NCBI RefSeq assembly: GCF_003049645.1
Contig: NZ_PYWK01000002.1
Coordinates: 62,001 to 126,000, forward strand
Source of the DNA: Metasolibacillus fluoroglycofenilyticus
GTDB lineage: Bacteria; Bacillota; Bacilli; Bacillales_A; Planococcaceae
Length of the DNA: 64,000 bases
Reading direction: 5' to 3'
Shown here: positions 16,464 to 28,029 of the stretch, piece after piece
Position numbering within the stretch: the stretch's first letter is position 1
Layout of the letters: each line of letters starts with the position of its first letter
The notes under the pieces: model-generated
Told to the model about the DNA's origin: nothing
Databases searched by the model: none
What the model saw: only the letters and a program-made list of their open reading frames with translations
Translations under genes and position numbers: made by a program

Positions 16464-17861
16464 TTAACCGATAGAACCTTCCATTTCATAGTTGATTAGG
16501 CGGTTCATTTCTACTGCGTATTCCATTGGTAATTCTTTTGTGAATGGCTCGATGAAGCCCATTACAATCATTTCTGTTGCTTCAAGCTCAGAAATACCAC
16601 GGCTCATTAGGTAGAATAATTGTTCTTCGGATACTTTTGAAACTTTTGCTTCGTGCTCTAGTGACACGTTGTCGTTTAAAATTTCGTTGTATGGAATTGT
16701 ATCTGAAGTTGACTCGTTATCCATAATTAATGTATCACATTCGATGTTTGCGCGTGCGCCAGTCGCTTTAGGACCGAAGCGTACGATACCGCGGTAAGAA
16801 ACTTTACCACCGTGGTGCGCAATCGATTTTGACACGATTGTTGAAGATGTATTTGGTGCAAGGTGAATCATTTTTGCGCCTGCATCTTGGTGCTGACCTT
16901 TACCTGCTAATGCAATTGATAATGTCATACCACGCGCACCTTCACCGCGTAAAATACATGATGGATATTTCATCGTTAATTTCGAGCCAATGTTGCCATC
17001 AATCCATTCCATCGTACCATTAGCGTCAACTACTGTACGCTTCGTTACAAGATTATAGACGTTGTTTGCCCAGTTTTGAATCGTCGTGTAACGGCAGTAT
17101 GCATCTTTTTTAACGATAATTTCTACTACTGCTGAGTGTAGCGAGTTTGTTGTGTAAACAGGGGCTGTACAGCCTTCTACATAGTGTACATGTGCACCTT
17201 CATCTACGATAATCAAAGTACGCTCGAATTGACCCATGTTTTCAGAGTTAATACGGAAGTACGCTTGTAATGGTGTTTCAACTTTAACACCTGGTGGTAC
17301 GTAAATGAATGAACCACCTGACCAAACTGCTGAGTTTAAAGCAGAGAATTTATTGTCTGCATAAGGAATAACTGTGCCCCAGTATTGCTTGAAAATATCT
17401 TCATTTTCTTTTAATGCTGAGTCTGTATCCTTGAAAATAATGCCTAGGTCTTCTAAATCCTTTTTCATGTTGTGGTAAACTACTTCAGATTCGTACTGAG
17501 CAGATACACCAGCAAGGTATTTTTGCTCCGCTTCAGGAATACCTAATTTATCAAATGTTGCTTTAATTTCTTCTGGTACTTCATCCCATGAGCGCTGTGT
17601 TGCTTCAGATGGCTTTACGTAATAAGTAATTTCATCGAAGTTTAACGCTGAAAGGTCGCCACCCCATTGAGGCATTGGCATTTTATAAAATTGCTCAAGA
17701 GCTTTCAAGCGGTAATCAAGCATCCACTTTGGCTCTTCTTTCATATTTGAGATTTCACGAACGATTTCCTCTGTTAAACCACGCTCAGAACGGAAAACTG
17801 ATACGTCCTTGTCGTGGAAGCCATATTTGTAATCGCCAATATCAGGCATCTTTTTAGCCAT
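16464..17861 (-). CDS. sufB: Fe-S cluster scaffold subunit SufB
   Basis: A 465-residue subunit of the SufBCD scaffold, which assembles Fe-S clusters from sulfur delivered by SufS-SufU. It starts [15 protein letters not shown] at 17861, after GGAGGAG; an upstream ATG at 17942 lies inside sufU and is not used. Family marks include [33 protein letters not shown] and [20 protein letters not shown] (conserved C-terminal Glu/His). It is the last gene of sufC-sufD-sufS-sufU-sufB, the standard Bacillus order, and overlaps nothing. Cytoplasmic; essential in B. subtilis. Confidence 0.97.
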   Translation of the reverse strand: MAKKMPDIGDYKYGFHDKDVSVFRSERGLTEEIVREISNMKEEPKWMLDYRLKALEQFYKMPMPQWGGDLSALNFDEITYYVKPSEATQRSWDEVPEEIKATFDKLGIPEAEQKYLAGVSAQYESEVVYHNMKKDLEDLGIIFKDTDSALKENEDIFKQYWGTVIPYADNKFSALNSAVWSGGSFIYVPPGVKVETPLQAYFRINSENMGQFERTLIIVDEGAHVHYVEGCTAPVYTTNSLHSAVVEIIVKKDAYCRYTTIQNWANNVYNLVTKRTVVDANGTMEWIDGNIGSKLTMKYPSCILRGEGARGMTLSIALAGKGQHQDAGAKMIHLAPNTSSTIVSKSIAHHGGKVSYRGIVRFGPKATGARANIECDTLIMDNESTSDTIPYNEILNDNVSLEHEAKVSKVSEEQLFYLMSRGISELEATEMIVMGFIEPFTKELPMEYAVEMNRLINYEMEGSIG

Positions 17862-17884
17862 TTTTTCTCCTCCGTTCAGTCTAA

Positions 17885-20851
<2,967 letters not shown>

Positions 20852-20870
20852 CTTGTTCGTCCTCCTCTAC

Positions 20871-21650
20871 TTATAGATCTGCTTCTACAGTTTCTTCTTC
20901 AATACCTAATTCTTGCTTGATCCAGTCGTAACCTTCTGCTTCTAAGCGCTGAGCAAGCTCTGCACCACCAGATTTTACAACTTTACCTTGCATCATTACG
21001 TGCACATGGTCTGGTGTGATGTAGTTTAATAAACGTTGATAGTGCGTAATCATTAAGCAGCCGAAGCCTTCACCGCGCATCTCGTTGATTCCTTTTGATA
21101 CAACTTTCAATGCGTCGATATCAAGACCTGAGTCGATTTCATCAAGAATAGCGATTGCTGGCTTAATCATCATTAATTGTAAAATTTCATTACGCTTTTT
21201 CTCACCACCAGAGAAGCCTTCGTTTAAATAACGTTGACCCATTTCCTCTGGCATTTCTAAAAATTCCATTGTTTTATCTAATTCACGGATAAATTTCATT
21301 AACGAAATTTCATCGCCCTCTTCACGACGCGCATTAATTGCTGAGCGTAAGAAGTCCGCGTTTGTCACACCAGCGATTTCCGATGGATACTGCATAGCAA
21401 GGAATAAACCAGCTTTCGCACGCTCGTCTACTTCCATTTCCAATACATCTTCCCCATCTAATAACACTTGACCTTGTGTTACTTCATATTTAGGATGCCC
21501 CATAATTGCAGATGCTAACGTTGACTTACCTGTACCGTTAGGCCCCATAATTGCGTGCACTTCGTTTGTGTTGATTGTTAGGTTTACACCTTTTAAAATC
21601 TCTTTTCCGTCGATTTCAACGTGAAGATCTTTAATTTCTAAAGTTGCCAT
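20871..21650 (-). CDS. sufC: Fe-S cluster assembly ATPase SufC
   Basis: A 259-residue ABC-type ATPase that powers SufBCD. Walker A GPNGTGKST, Q-loop in AMQYPSEI, signature FSGGEKKR, Walker B AILDEIDSGLD, switch His in LMITHYQRLL are all present. The start is ATG 21650 (MATLEIKDL) after GGAGG at a spacing of 7; an in-frame ATG 90 bases upstream has no support. First gene of the suf operon, with a sigma-A-like promoter at 21712-21740. Soluble: no membrane domain belongs to this system. Confidence 0.97.
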   Translation of the reverse strand: MATLEIKDLHVEIDGKEILKGVNLTINTNEVHAIMGPNGTGKSTLASAIMGHPKYEVTQGQVLLDGEDVLEMEVDERAKAGLFLAMQYPSEIAGVTNADFLRSAINARREEGDEISLMKFIRELDKTMEFLEMPEEMGQRYLNEGFSGGEKKRNEILQLMMIKPAIAILDEIDSGLDIDALKVVSKGINEMRGEGFGCLMITHYQRLLNYITPDHVHVMMQGKVVKSGGAELAQRLEAEGYDWIKQELGIEEETVEADL

Positions 21651-21711
21651 TAAATTACCTCCATAATGTTCATTGCATGGGTATCCCATTGCATAATTAT
21701 TGTCATGTACA

Positions 21712-21740
21712 ATCTTAACTGAAAAGGAGTATCGTTGCAA
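21712..21740 (-). promoter_or_regulatory. Sigma-A-type promoter of the suf operon
   Basis: Minus strand TTGCAA (21740-21735), 17-bp spacer, TAAGAT (21717-21712). The predicted start point is near 21705, about 55 nt before the sufC ATG. Spacing and hexamers fit well; not experimentally shown. Confidence 0.6.
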
Positions 21741-21898
21741 ATAGTTTAGAATAATTTTAATTAAATGATGTAAGAAAGTTTATTAAGAGCTTCTATACTA
21801 TGCATAATTTCCTAAGAATAACTTGAAATGCTTATCAATTAGGAGATTTTCAATAAGAATGATTTAATTGAGAATGGATTTCAATTAAAAATTCAGAA

Positions 21899-21927
21899 TT
21901 GTTTGAGTGCCTGGCACCCTGTATAAT
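21899..21927 (+). promoter_or_regulatory. Promoter of the GltC-like gene, with a palindrome in the spacer
   Basis: TTGTTT (21899-21904), 17-bp spacer, TATAAT (21922-21927). The spacer contains GTGCCTGGCAC (21907-21917), a perfect 5+1+5 palindrome that could be an operator. The start codon follows 20 bp later. Confidence 0.6.
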
Positions 21928-21946
21928 AAAAATAGAGGTGATTATA

Positions 21947-22849
21947 TTGGAGCTACGTCAATTACGCTATTTTGTTGCAGTTGCGGAACGTGAACATATT
22001 TCAGAAGCGGCAGAACATTTACATGTTGCACAATCCGCTGTCAGCAGGCAAATAGCTAACTTGGAAGAAGAGCTAGGCACGCCGCTCTTCGAACGCATCG
22101 GTCGCAATGTCAAGCTCACACCTGTCGGGAAAATTTTCCTCGAACATAGCATTACGGCATTGGAGGCAATTGATTTCGCTACAAAACAAGTAGAGGAATA
22201 TTTAGACCCGAAAAAAGGAGTCATTAAAGTTGGTTTCCCAACGAGCTTAGCGAGCTATGTATTACCGACTGTTATTTCAGCCTTTAAGCGCGAATATCCT
22301 GATGTGGCCTTTCAATTGCGCCAAGGCTCATATAAGTATTTAATTGAGGCTGTGAAAAATCGAGAGCTGAATTTGGCGCTGTTAGGCCCTATTCCACCAA
22401 AGGATGAATCGCTAAATGTGAATGTACTATTTAGTGAAAATATGTATGCCTTGCTTCCTCTATCACATCCATTAACTAAAAACGAAACAATCAATTTAAT
22501 CGATTTGCGAAATGATGATTTTGTGATGTTTCCTGAAGGCTATATTTTACATAAGGTCGTAATGGACGCTTGTCGCTCTTTAGGTTTTGCACCAAATATT
22601 ACCTCTGAGGGAGAGGATATGGATGCTTTAAAAGGCCTTGTAGCAGCTGGCATTGGTGTTACGCTATTGCCTGAAAGCTCGCTCTATGATTCCACACCAC
22701 GCCTCACAGTAAAAATCCCTATTGCGATGCCTGTTATCCGCCGGACAGTAGGCGTCATTTATCCCACAACGCGAGATTTAGCCCCTTCCGAGCAAATTTT
22801 CTTGTCGTTTGTTAGCGACTTTTTCTCTCGTTTAACACAGTTTCAGTAA
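21947..22849 (+). CDS. gltC: LysR-family regulator, GltC-like
   Basis: A 300-residue regulator. The N-terminal winged HTH (residues 1-60, ELRQLRYFVAVAEREH then HVAQSAVSRQIANLEEEL) and the effector domain (about 90-295) track B. subtilis GltC closely, including FPTSLASYVLPTVISAFK and GVTLLPES. GltC activates glutamate synthase genes, but no gltAB lies in this window, so the symbol is by similarity only. The start is TTG 21947, with GAGGTG 7 bases upstream; an in-frame upstream ATG at 21899 overlaps the promoter. It is divergent from sufC across about 300 bp. Confidence 0.78.
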   Translation: MELRQLRYFVAVAEREHISEAAEHLHVAQSAVSRQIANLEEELGTPLFERIGRNVKLTPVGKIFLEHSITALEAIDFATKQVEEYLDPKKGVIKVGFPTSLASYVLPTVISAFKREYPDVAFQLRQGSYKYLIEAVKNRELNLALLGPIPPKDESLNVNVLFSENMYALLPLSHPLTKNETINLIDLRNDDFVMFPEGYILHKVVMDACRSLGFAPNITSEGEDMDALKGLVAAGIGVTLLPESSLYDSTPRLTVKIPIAMPVIRRTVGVIYPTTRDLAPSEQIFLSFVSDFFSRLTQFQ

Positions 22850-23000
22850 TTTACTACGACGTGCTTTATTCGAAAAGCTTATGTTTGCGGTTAATCAGTG
22901 CAAAAAATAGTTCAGCAGCGCGCTACTCTTCGACTGAATTAAAGGGCATTGCCTGCCCAAAGAGTAATCCTCTTCACGGTTCGTTCATATATGTAAAACA

Positions 23001-23045
23001 AAGCCCGTACCATTTTACACAACATAAAGTGGTACGGGCTTTTTA
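23001..23045. terminator. Bidirectional terminator between gltC-like gene and metQ
   Basis: AAGCCCGTACCA (23001-23012) pairs with TGGTACGGGCTT (23030-23041), followed by T's on the plus strand and preceded by A's, so it can serve both convergent genes. Confidence 0.85.
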
Positions 23046-23097
23046 GCTATAAGGGAGAACTCTCAAAATAGTTGTAAGCGATTTAGAAAGTTATCTA

Positions 23098-23973
23098 TTA
23101 TTTTTCAACTGGTACGACAGCGCCGTCCCATTCTTTTAAAATAAAGTCTTGAATTTCTTTCGATAATAATACTTCCACTAATTTTTGAATCGCCTCATTG
23201 TTTTCATCACCGCTACGTGTCGCAATGATATTCACATATGGCGAATCCGAGCTTTCGATAGCAATTGAATCATTAATCGGGCTAATCCCTGCATCTATTG
23301 CGAAGTTTGAGTTGATAACAACAACATCACCTTCACCATTGTTGTAATACGTTACTAACATTTCTGGTGCAGAGTTTGCATCGATATTTAAGTTTTTCGG
23401 ATTATCAACAATATCCTCTAATCTAGCCTCTGATTTTACTACGCCTTCTTTTAGCGTAATTAAGCCTAAGCTTTCAAATAATGTTAAAATACGACCTTGC
23501 TCTGTAACAGAGTTGGAAATAATAACTGTTGCCCCATCAGGTAGCTCATCAAGTGATTTATATTTTTGTGAATAAACACCGATTGGCTCGATATGAATAC
23601 CGCCTGCATTGGCAAAATCATAGCCCTTTTCTTTCATTTCATTCTCGAAATACGGAATCGTTTGGAAATAGTTTGCATCTAATTCACCGGAATCTAAATC
23701 TTGGTTTGGCATTACATATTCTTGATATGGGCGAACTTCAATTTCTACCCCTTGCTCAGCTAAAATTGGCTTTGCTTGCTCTAAAATAATATCGTGTAAG
23801 CCGTATGATGCACCGATAACTAATTTTGTCGGCTCGGCTGTTTCTGTAGTACCATTATCGCTTTCTGTGTTACTGCCTGTATTTGCTTCTTCATTACTGT
23901 CATCCTTTGCGCCACAAGCTGCTAGCACTAGCACAAGTGTTGATAATAATAAGACTGATAACCATTTTTTCAT
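23098..23973 (-). CDS. metQ: Methionine ABC transporter substrate-binding lipoprotein
   Basis: A 291-residue NlpA-type binding protein. It starts MKKWLSVLLL at 23973 after AGAGGAAG; the signal peptide ends in the lipobox LAAC (lipidated Cys at about 20), then an Asn/Thr/Glu-rich linker. The mature part shows KLVIGASYGLHDIILEQAKP, VEVRPYQEYVMPNQDL-type motifs and the DANYFQTIPYFE stretch of MetQ proteins. It is the last gene of metN-metI-metQ. Binds D- or L-methionine (or the sulfoxide) on the outer face of the membrane. Control by the SAM-I riboswitch upstream supports a methionine role. Confidence 0.93.
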   Translation of the reverse strand: MKKWLSVLLLSTLVLVLAACGAKDDSNEEANTGSNTESDNGTTETAEPTKLVIGASYGLHDIILEQAKPILAEQGVEIEVRPYQEYVMPNQDLDSGELDANYFQTIPYFENEMKEKGYDFANAGGIHIEPIGVYSQKYKSLDELPDGATVIISNSVTEQGRILTLFESLGLITLKEGVVKSEARLEDIVDNPKNLNIDANSAPEMLVTYYNNGEGDVVVINSNFAIDAGISPINDSIAIESSDSPYVNIIATRSGDENNEAIQKLVEVLLSKEIQDFILKEWDGAVVPVEK

Positions 23974-24031
23974 TCTTTTTCTTCCTCTCTTTTTTAACTT
24001 TCTATATGTCAACAAGTTACCTTGTAAAGAC

Positions 24032-24700
24032 CTAACGCTTATCCACTTTTTTCGTCATCATATCGCCAATCCACTGAAAAACAAAAACGATAATGACAAT
24101 TAATATTGTTGCCATTTGCGTCACATCACTGCGACTGCGTTGGAAGCCATCGATATAAGCTAATTGCCCTAAACCTCCTGCACCTATAATGCCCGCCATC
24201 GCTGTATAACCAACAAGCGCAACAGCTGTCACTGTAATACCCGAAATCAACGCGGGTAATGCTTCAGGAATAAGCACTTTAAAAATAATCGTCGATGTTC
24301 TTGCCCCCATCGAACGAGCTGCCTCGATTACCCCTTTATCAATTTCTCGTAGCGCAATAAGCACCATACGTGCATAAAATGGCGCTGCACCGACAATTAA
24401 AGCAGGCAGTGCTGCATTCGTTCCGCGAATCGTTCCAACGAGAAATAAAGTAAATGGAACTAATAAAATAATCAAAACGATAAACGGAATCGAACGGAAA
24501 ATATTGACGATGGAGCCTGTTATAAAATGAACGATTTTATTCGCCCAAAGCTGATACGGACTCGTTAAAAATAGTAAAATACCAATCGCTAGCCCTAATA
24601 TAAATGTAATTACTGTAGAAACAGCGGTCATATAAATTGTTTCATACGCTGCCTGCCACATTTTATCCCAATTGACGTTCGGAAATAATTGTTCAACCAC
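24032..24700 (-). CDS. metI: Methionine ABC transporter permease
   Basis: A 222-residue inner-membrane permease with five to six transmembrane helices. The ABC-coupling EAA loop is EAARSMGARTSTIIFKVLIPEALP. It closely follows B. subtilis MetP/MetI (VNIFRSIPF, APFYARMV, AGIIGAGGLG). The start is taken as GTG 24700 (MVEQLFPN), 9 bases after GGAGG and matching the family N terminus; a TTG at 24706 is also open but only 3 bases from the site. It overlaps the metN end by 8 bp, so the two are coupled. Confidence 0.92.
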   Translation of the reverse strand: MVEQLFPNVNWDKMWQAAYETIYMTAVSTVITFILGLAIGILLFLTSPYQLWANKIVHFITGSIVNIFRSIPFIVLIILLVPFTLFLVGTIRGTNAALPALIVGAAPFYARMVLIALREIDKGVIEAARSMGARTSTIIFKVLIPEALPALISGITVTAVALVGYTAMAGIIGAGGLGQLAYIDGFQRSRSDVTQMATILIVIIVFVFQWIGDMMTKKVDKR

Positions 24701-25718
24701 GCTCAATCACCTCCGCTTGAATATTGTTTGTTGCTAGCAATTGCAGAGCACCTTCTATATTTTCCTGTGCCCCATCAATATGCACAATTAACGTACCGTA
24801 AGGACCATTTGCTGTATGCGATATAGCTCCGTGTACGATGTTTATCTCTACGTCGAATTGCTTTATTAACTGCGACATAATCGGCTCCTTTGTCGCTTGT
24901 CCAACAAATGTAATACGCACAATTTTCCCAGTTGGATAGTTTGCGATAATTTGCTCGATGGATTCCTTCGTTTCGCTCGAATCGGACACTTGTGATACGA
25001 AGTTTTTCGTAATCGTGGCCTGTGGGCTTTGAAACACCTCTAATACCTTGCCCTGCTCTACTACTTGTCCCGCTTCCATTACCGCAACGCGATGACAAAT
25101 TTTGCGAATAACATGCATTTCATGTGTAATTAAGACGATTGTCAATCCAAGCTTTTTATTAATATCGAGGAGCAACTCTAAAATTGACTCTGTTGTTTCT
25201 GGATCGAGTGCTGAAGTTGCCTCATCACAAAGCAATACCTCAGGATTATTAGCTAATGCTCGTGCAATACCGACACGTTGCTTTTGCCCACCTGATAATT
25301 GTGAAGGATAGGCCTTTTCCCTTCCTTCCAAACCGACAAGCTTGATTAACTCTTGCACACGTATAGCTCGCTCACTTTTACGAATACCTGCAATTTCTAA
25401 AGGAAATGCAATATTCTCCTCCACTGTACGTGACCAAAGTAAATTAAAGTGTTGGAAAATCATACTAATTTTTTGGCGCGCTTGGCGAAGCTTAGTGCCA
25501 GAAATTTTCGCTATATCCTCGCCACTAACAATAACCTCACCTGCTGTCGGCTTTTCCAAACCATTTAACAGGCGAATAAGGGTACTTTTACCAGCGCCAC
25601 TATAGCCGATAATACCGAATATTTCACCTTGCTGTATCGTTAAACTAACATCACGCACAGCAGTCAATTCGCCATTTTTCGTTTTATAAACCTTCGTTAT
25701 ATTAGTTAATTGAATCAT
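24693..25718 (-). CDS. metN: Methionine ABC transporter ATP-binding protein
   Basis: A 341-residue ABC ATPase. Walker A GYSGAGKST, Q-loop IFQHFNLL, signature LSGGQKQR, Walker B VLLCDEATSALDP and the switch ITHEMHV are present in residues 1-245; the C-terminal NIL/ACT-like domain (about 265-340) is the one that senses methionine and inhibits transport in E. coli MetN. The start is the second ATG (25718, MIQLTNITK), 7 bases after AAAGGAG; the ATG at 25724 is too close. Its leader is unusually long, with a hairpin and a dispersed repeat between it and the SAM riboswitch. Confidence 0.95.
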   Translation of the reverse strand: MIQLTNITKVYKTKNGELTAVRDVSLTIQQGEIFGIIGYSGAGKSTLIRLLNGLEKPTAGEVIVSGEDIAKISGTKLRQARQKISMIFQHFNLLWSRTVEENIAFPLEIAGIRKSERAIRVQELIKLVGLEGREKAYPSQLSGGQKQRVGIARALANNPEVLLCDEATSALDPETTESILELLLDINKKLGLTIVLITHEMHVIRKICHRVAVMEAGQVVEQGKVLEVFQSPQATITKNFVSQVSDSSETKESIEQIIANYPTGKIVRITFVGQATKEPIMSQLIKQFDVEINIVHGAISHTANGPYGTLIVHIDGAQENIEGALQLLATNNIQAEVIERG

Positions 25719-25741
25719 CGTCATACTCCTTTAAGGGTGGG

Positions 25742-25778
25742 GCGTCTGAAAAGCGTGCAATACGCCGCTTTTTAGACG
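25742..25778 (-). repeat. GTCTGAAAAG-type hairpin just upstream of metN
   Basis: GCGTCTGAAAAGCG (25742-25755) pairs with CGCTTTTTAGACG (25766-25778). The stem is that of the terminator family, but no U tract follows on the minus strand (CCCCACCC instead), so it may not terminate. It ends about 12 bp before the metN ribosome site. Confidence 0.6.
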
Positions 25779-25795
25779 ATTCAGTTGTATTTTAA

Positions 25796-25995
25796 TCAAT
25801 TACACCTTGGCATAATTGCGTCCAGATTTTTTCAAGCTCGCTTGAAAACTCCCCTTTAAAATCTGTGACATCCGCCGGAGGCGATGTTCTTAGACTGAGT
25901 TCCTATGATTCAGCAAGTGTTTGGATACCCGCTGAAATAGGTCTAATGCTTGCATCCATCTCGACACCTATAGAGGTGGAAGACTACTGCTGAAA
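25796..25995 (+). repeat. Dispersed palindromic repeat (family P), copy 2
   Basis: Contains the family's ordered blocks: CAATTACACC..ATAATTGCGTC, AAAATCTGTGACATCCGCCG, GGCGATGTTCTTAGACTGAG, ATTCAGCAAGTG / ACCCGCTGAA hairpin, and CACCTATAGAGGTGG hairpin. It sits inside the metNIQ leader, between the SAM riboswitch and metN. Confidence 0.75.
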
Positions 25996-26162
25996 GACAT
26001 TAAAATTAATTACCATGTATAAAAAATAAGTAACTGATTTTGAAATTAATTAAGTGAAAAGCAAATTTTTCACTACATCCAAGATGAATTAAGCCTTTCA
26101 GACAACCCCGTTTTCATTCGTGTTTTGTTACCGTTTAGAAAGATAAGAAATTAAGAAAAAGC

Positions 26163-26199
26163 AAAAAGCCCTTCTACTTTGAACAAGCAGAAAGGCTTA
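26163..26199 (-). terminator. Riboswitch terminator of the metNIQ leader
   Basis: On the minus strand AGCCTTTCT pairs with AGAAGGCT and runs into TTTTTGC. It lies about 35 bp downstream of the SAM-I aptamer and is the expected off-state hairpin when SAM is bound. Confidence 0.8.
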
Positions 26200-26234
26200 C
26201 ATAACAAAACATATGTTGAACCGTTCTCTCATCT

Positions 26235-26336
26235 TTCAAAGTGTTATACTTTGCGTGACTTGGCACCTTTTCACATATGTGATGGTTGCCGGGCTTCATA
26301 GGGCACTTCCCTCCGCCGCTCTTTATAAGAGTACTT
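26235..26336 (-). ncRNA. SAM-I riboswitch (S-box) upstream of metNIQ
   Basis: Minus strand shows the S-box landmarks: opening CTCTTATAAAGAGCGGCGGA, GGGAAGTGCCCTATGAAGCC, CGGCAACC, the GGTGCCAAGTC stretch, and closing GAAAGATGAGAG that pairs with the opening strand as P1. These are class I SAM aptamer signatures. It predicts that high SAM turns off methionine uptake. The distance from its terminator to metN (about 440 bp) is abnormal. Confidence 0.95.
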
Positions 26337-26365
26337 TATTTAATTTGTAGTTTTAGTATGAATGT

Positions 26366-26394
26366 ACTTTATCATGATATAAAAAGGGAGTCAA
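26366..26394 (-). promoter_or_regulatory. Sigma-A-type promoter of the metNIQ leader
   Basis: Minus strand TTGACT (26394-26389), 17-bp spacer, TAAAGT (26371-26366). The -35 box overlaps the stop codon of the upstream thioredoxin-like gene. The start point would be near 26360, about 25 nt before the riboswitch. Confidence 0.65.
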
Positions 26395-26702
26395 CTACTT
26401 TTTAATATTTCATATAAATTTAGTACGGATTGAAAGGCATAAATTTTTTCAAAAACACCTTCACCTCTTGAAATAACTAGGCAAGGGACACTTTCGACTT
26501 GCAATTCAACCGCTAGCTTTTCAGAATAATTTAGATTCATTTTTCCAATAGGCATAGTAGGCAATAGCTGTTCTACTACATTCATCATTTTAGATGCTAC
26601 AGCGCAAGTTCCACAAATTGGTGTATATAAATATAGTGTAACTATATCGTTTTTCGTCAACTGTTGTTGCCATTGCTCAATTGTCCATTCTTCCATTCTC
26701 AT
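26391..26702 (-). CDS. yusE: Thioredoxin-like protein (YusE type)
   Basis: A 103-residue thioredoxin-fold protein with redox motif CGTC at residues 30-33 (YTPICGTCAVAS) and cis-Pro in ESVPCLVI; a further Cys follows that proline. No signal peptide. It follows the Toprim gene by 4 bp and sits between yusF and the met genes, as in the B. subtilis yusE-yusF-gcvH neighbourhood. The role is not known; disulfide reduction is presumed. The start is uncertain between ATG 26702 and an in-frame ATG at 26696 because the ribosome site is weak. Confidence 0.78.
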   Translation of the reverse strand: MRMEEWTIEQWQQQLTKNDIVTLYLYTPICGTCAVASKMMNVVEQLLPTMPIGKMNLNYSEKLAVELQVESVPCLVISRGEGVFEKIYAFQSVLNLYEILKSS

Positions 26703-26706
26703 TGTC

Positions 26707-27024
26707 CTACTTTGTTCGTATATTTACTTTTTTCAGGAGCGCAGCTAATACCGTTGCTGGTGTTTTTGCTACCTCTTTATACTGTGCAGGTATTTCAAGT
26801 TGCACCGCCTCTGAGTAAATGCGCCTCATTAGCTTGCGCATTTTTTGCCCCGATAAATCTGCATCAAAAAGCGTATAAAGACTAAGATACTCATATGGTG
26901 CTAAAAGTTCAAGTAAACTGTCTTCACTCATCGTTCCGTTTGTACATAAAATAATCGCCTCTTCAGCAAGTACTTGCTCAAGCTTTAATTTATCCGAACG
27001 CCCTTCCACAACCATACAAATCAT
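26707..27024 (-). CDS. yusF: Toprim domain protein (YusF type)
   Basis: A 105-residue single-domain Toprim protein. The glutamate lies in MICMVVEGRSDKLKLEQ and the DxD motif in LYTLFDADLSGQKMR (D-A-D). Toprim domains act in nucleases, primases and topoisomerases; this short stand-alone group resembles ribonuclease M5-like or OLD-like relatives but its substrate is unknown. The start is ATG 27024, with GGAG 9 bases upstream; a longer TTG start at 27042 would include that site. Cotranscribed with yusE. Confidence 0.8.
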   Translation of the reverse strand: MICMVVEGRSDKLKLEQVLAEEAIILCTNGTMSEDSLLELLAPYEYLSLYTLFDADLSGQKMRKLMRRIYSEAVQLEIPAQYKEVAKTPATVLAALLKKVNIRTK

Positions 27025-27048
27025 CGAAACTTCTCCTTCCAATATGAT

Positions 27049-27083
27049 AAAACACCAAAATCCAGCATGGACTTTGGTGTTTT
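27049..27083 (-). terminator. Terminator after gcvH
   Basis: AAAACACCAAA (27049-27059) pairs with TTTGGTGTTTT (27073-27083); both strands have T-rich exits. It sits just past the gcvH stop and before yusF. Confidence 0.75.
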
Positions 27084-27089
27084 TATGTT

Positions 27090-27470
27090 TTATTCTGCAG
27101 TCATTTCATCGTATTGCTCAGCAGTCATTAACTCATCTAATTCAGATGGGTTTGCTAGCTCAACAACTACCATCCATGCTTGTTCGTATGGAGATTCGTT
27201 TACGAATTCTGGGTTATCACCTAGCTCTTCGTTTACTTCTACCACTTTCCCCGATACTGGCGCATATAGCTCTGATACAGTTTTAACTGACTCAACGCTA
27301 CCAAATGGCTCATTAATTTGTAATTCGTCGCCTACTTCTGGTAGTTCAACGAATACGATATCACCTAGTTCATTTTGTGCAAAATGCGTAATACCGATAC
27401 GAACCTTACCATCTTCAAGTTTTACCCATTCGTGCTCTTTTGAATAACGTAATTCTGTTGGTGTGCTCAT
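27090..27470 (-). CDS. gcvH: Glycine cleavage system H protein
   Basis: A 126-residue lipoyl-domain protein. The lipoylated lysine is K63 in [14 protein letters not shown]. It shuttles the methylamine group in glycine cleavage and, in Bacilli, is also the entry point from which lipoyl groups are relayed to 2-oxoacid dehydrogenases, linking it to lipA at 3810. The start is ATG 27470 ([15 protein letters not shown]), 7 bases after GGAGGGG; an upstream ATG at 27497 overlaps the ribosome site. It is a single gene closed by a terminator. Confidence 0.96.
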   Translation of the reverse strand: MSTPTELRYSKEHEWVKLEDGKVRIGITHFAQNELGDIVFVELPEVGDELQINEPFGSVESVKTVSELYAPVSGKVVEVNEELGDNPEFVNESPYEQAWMVVVELANPSELDELMTAEQYDEMTAE

Positions 27471-27547
27471 GAAAACCCCTCCAAATATGTAATACATTCA
27501 ACTTCAGTTTGCCATATTTCTTGCTTAAAAACAAGTTACTATTCACG

Positions 27548-27904
27548 TTATTTCCACGATTCTAAGAAGTCAGACTCCTTGAAACCTAATGTCACTTTTT
27601 TGCCATCTGTTACAAGCGGTCGTTTAATCAGCATTCCATCAGATGCAAGCAATTCTAGCTGCTCTTCCTCCGTCATATCCTGTAGCTTATCCTTTAAACC
27701 AAGCTCCTTATACTTCATCCCAGACGTATTGAAAAATTTTTTTAATGGTAGCCCACTCGTCTCATAAATTGCTTGTAACTGCTCTTTTGTTGGCGTCTCC
27801 TCCACAATATGTATCGATTCATATGTTATATTATGATCGTCCAGCCATTTTTGTGCTTTTTTACATGTTGAGCATTTTGGATATTGAAAAATTGAAATTG
27901 TCAT
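27548..27904 (-). CDS. yusI: ArsC/Spx-family protein YusI
   Basis: A 118-residue protein of the ArsC/Spx thioredoxin-like family. It begins MTISIFQYPKCSTCKKAQKWL with a CXXC (C11, C14) instead of the single ArsC cysteine, and has the SGLPLKKFFNTSG and IKRPLVTDG motifs; the RPL arginine is kept. It is too similar to the YusI branch to be Spx (no RNA polymerase-binding glycine motif I can identify). Function unknown; a redox or regulatory role is possible. Order with gcvH matches B. subtilis. Confidence 0.82.
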   Translation of the reverse strand: MTISIFQYPKCSTCKKAQKWLDDHNITYESIHIVEETPTKEQLQAIYETSGLPLKKFFNTSGMKYKELGLKDKLQDMTEEEQLELLASDGMLIKRPLVTDGKKVTLGFKESDFLESWK

Positions 27905-28029
27905 TTATCAGTCGCTCCTTTTCATTGCTTATTAAGCAATAATATCATAAATCATAGAAAATTCTTTTAAAAAGCGCTTGAAAAACATTTTATATCATAT
28001 TACCTTACCTATGAAAGGTGGCTGAAAAT

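Noticed and set aside
23002..23043. T-box or other riboswitch upstream of metQ
   Set aside because: It is a simple hairpin with T tract between convergent genes; the real regulator is the SAM-I aptamer upstream of metN.
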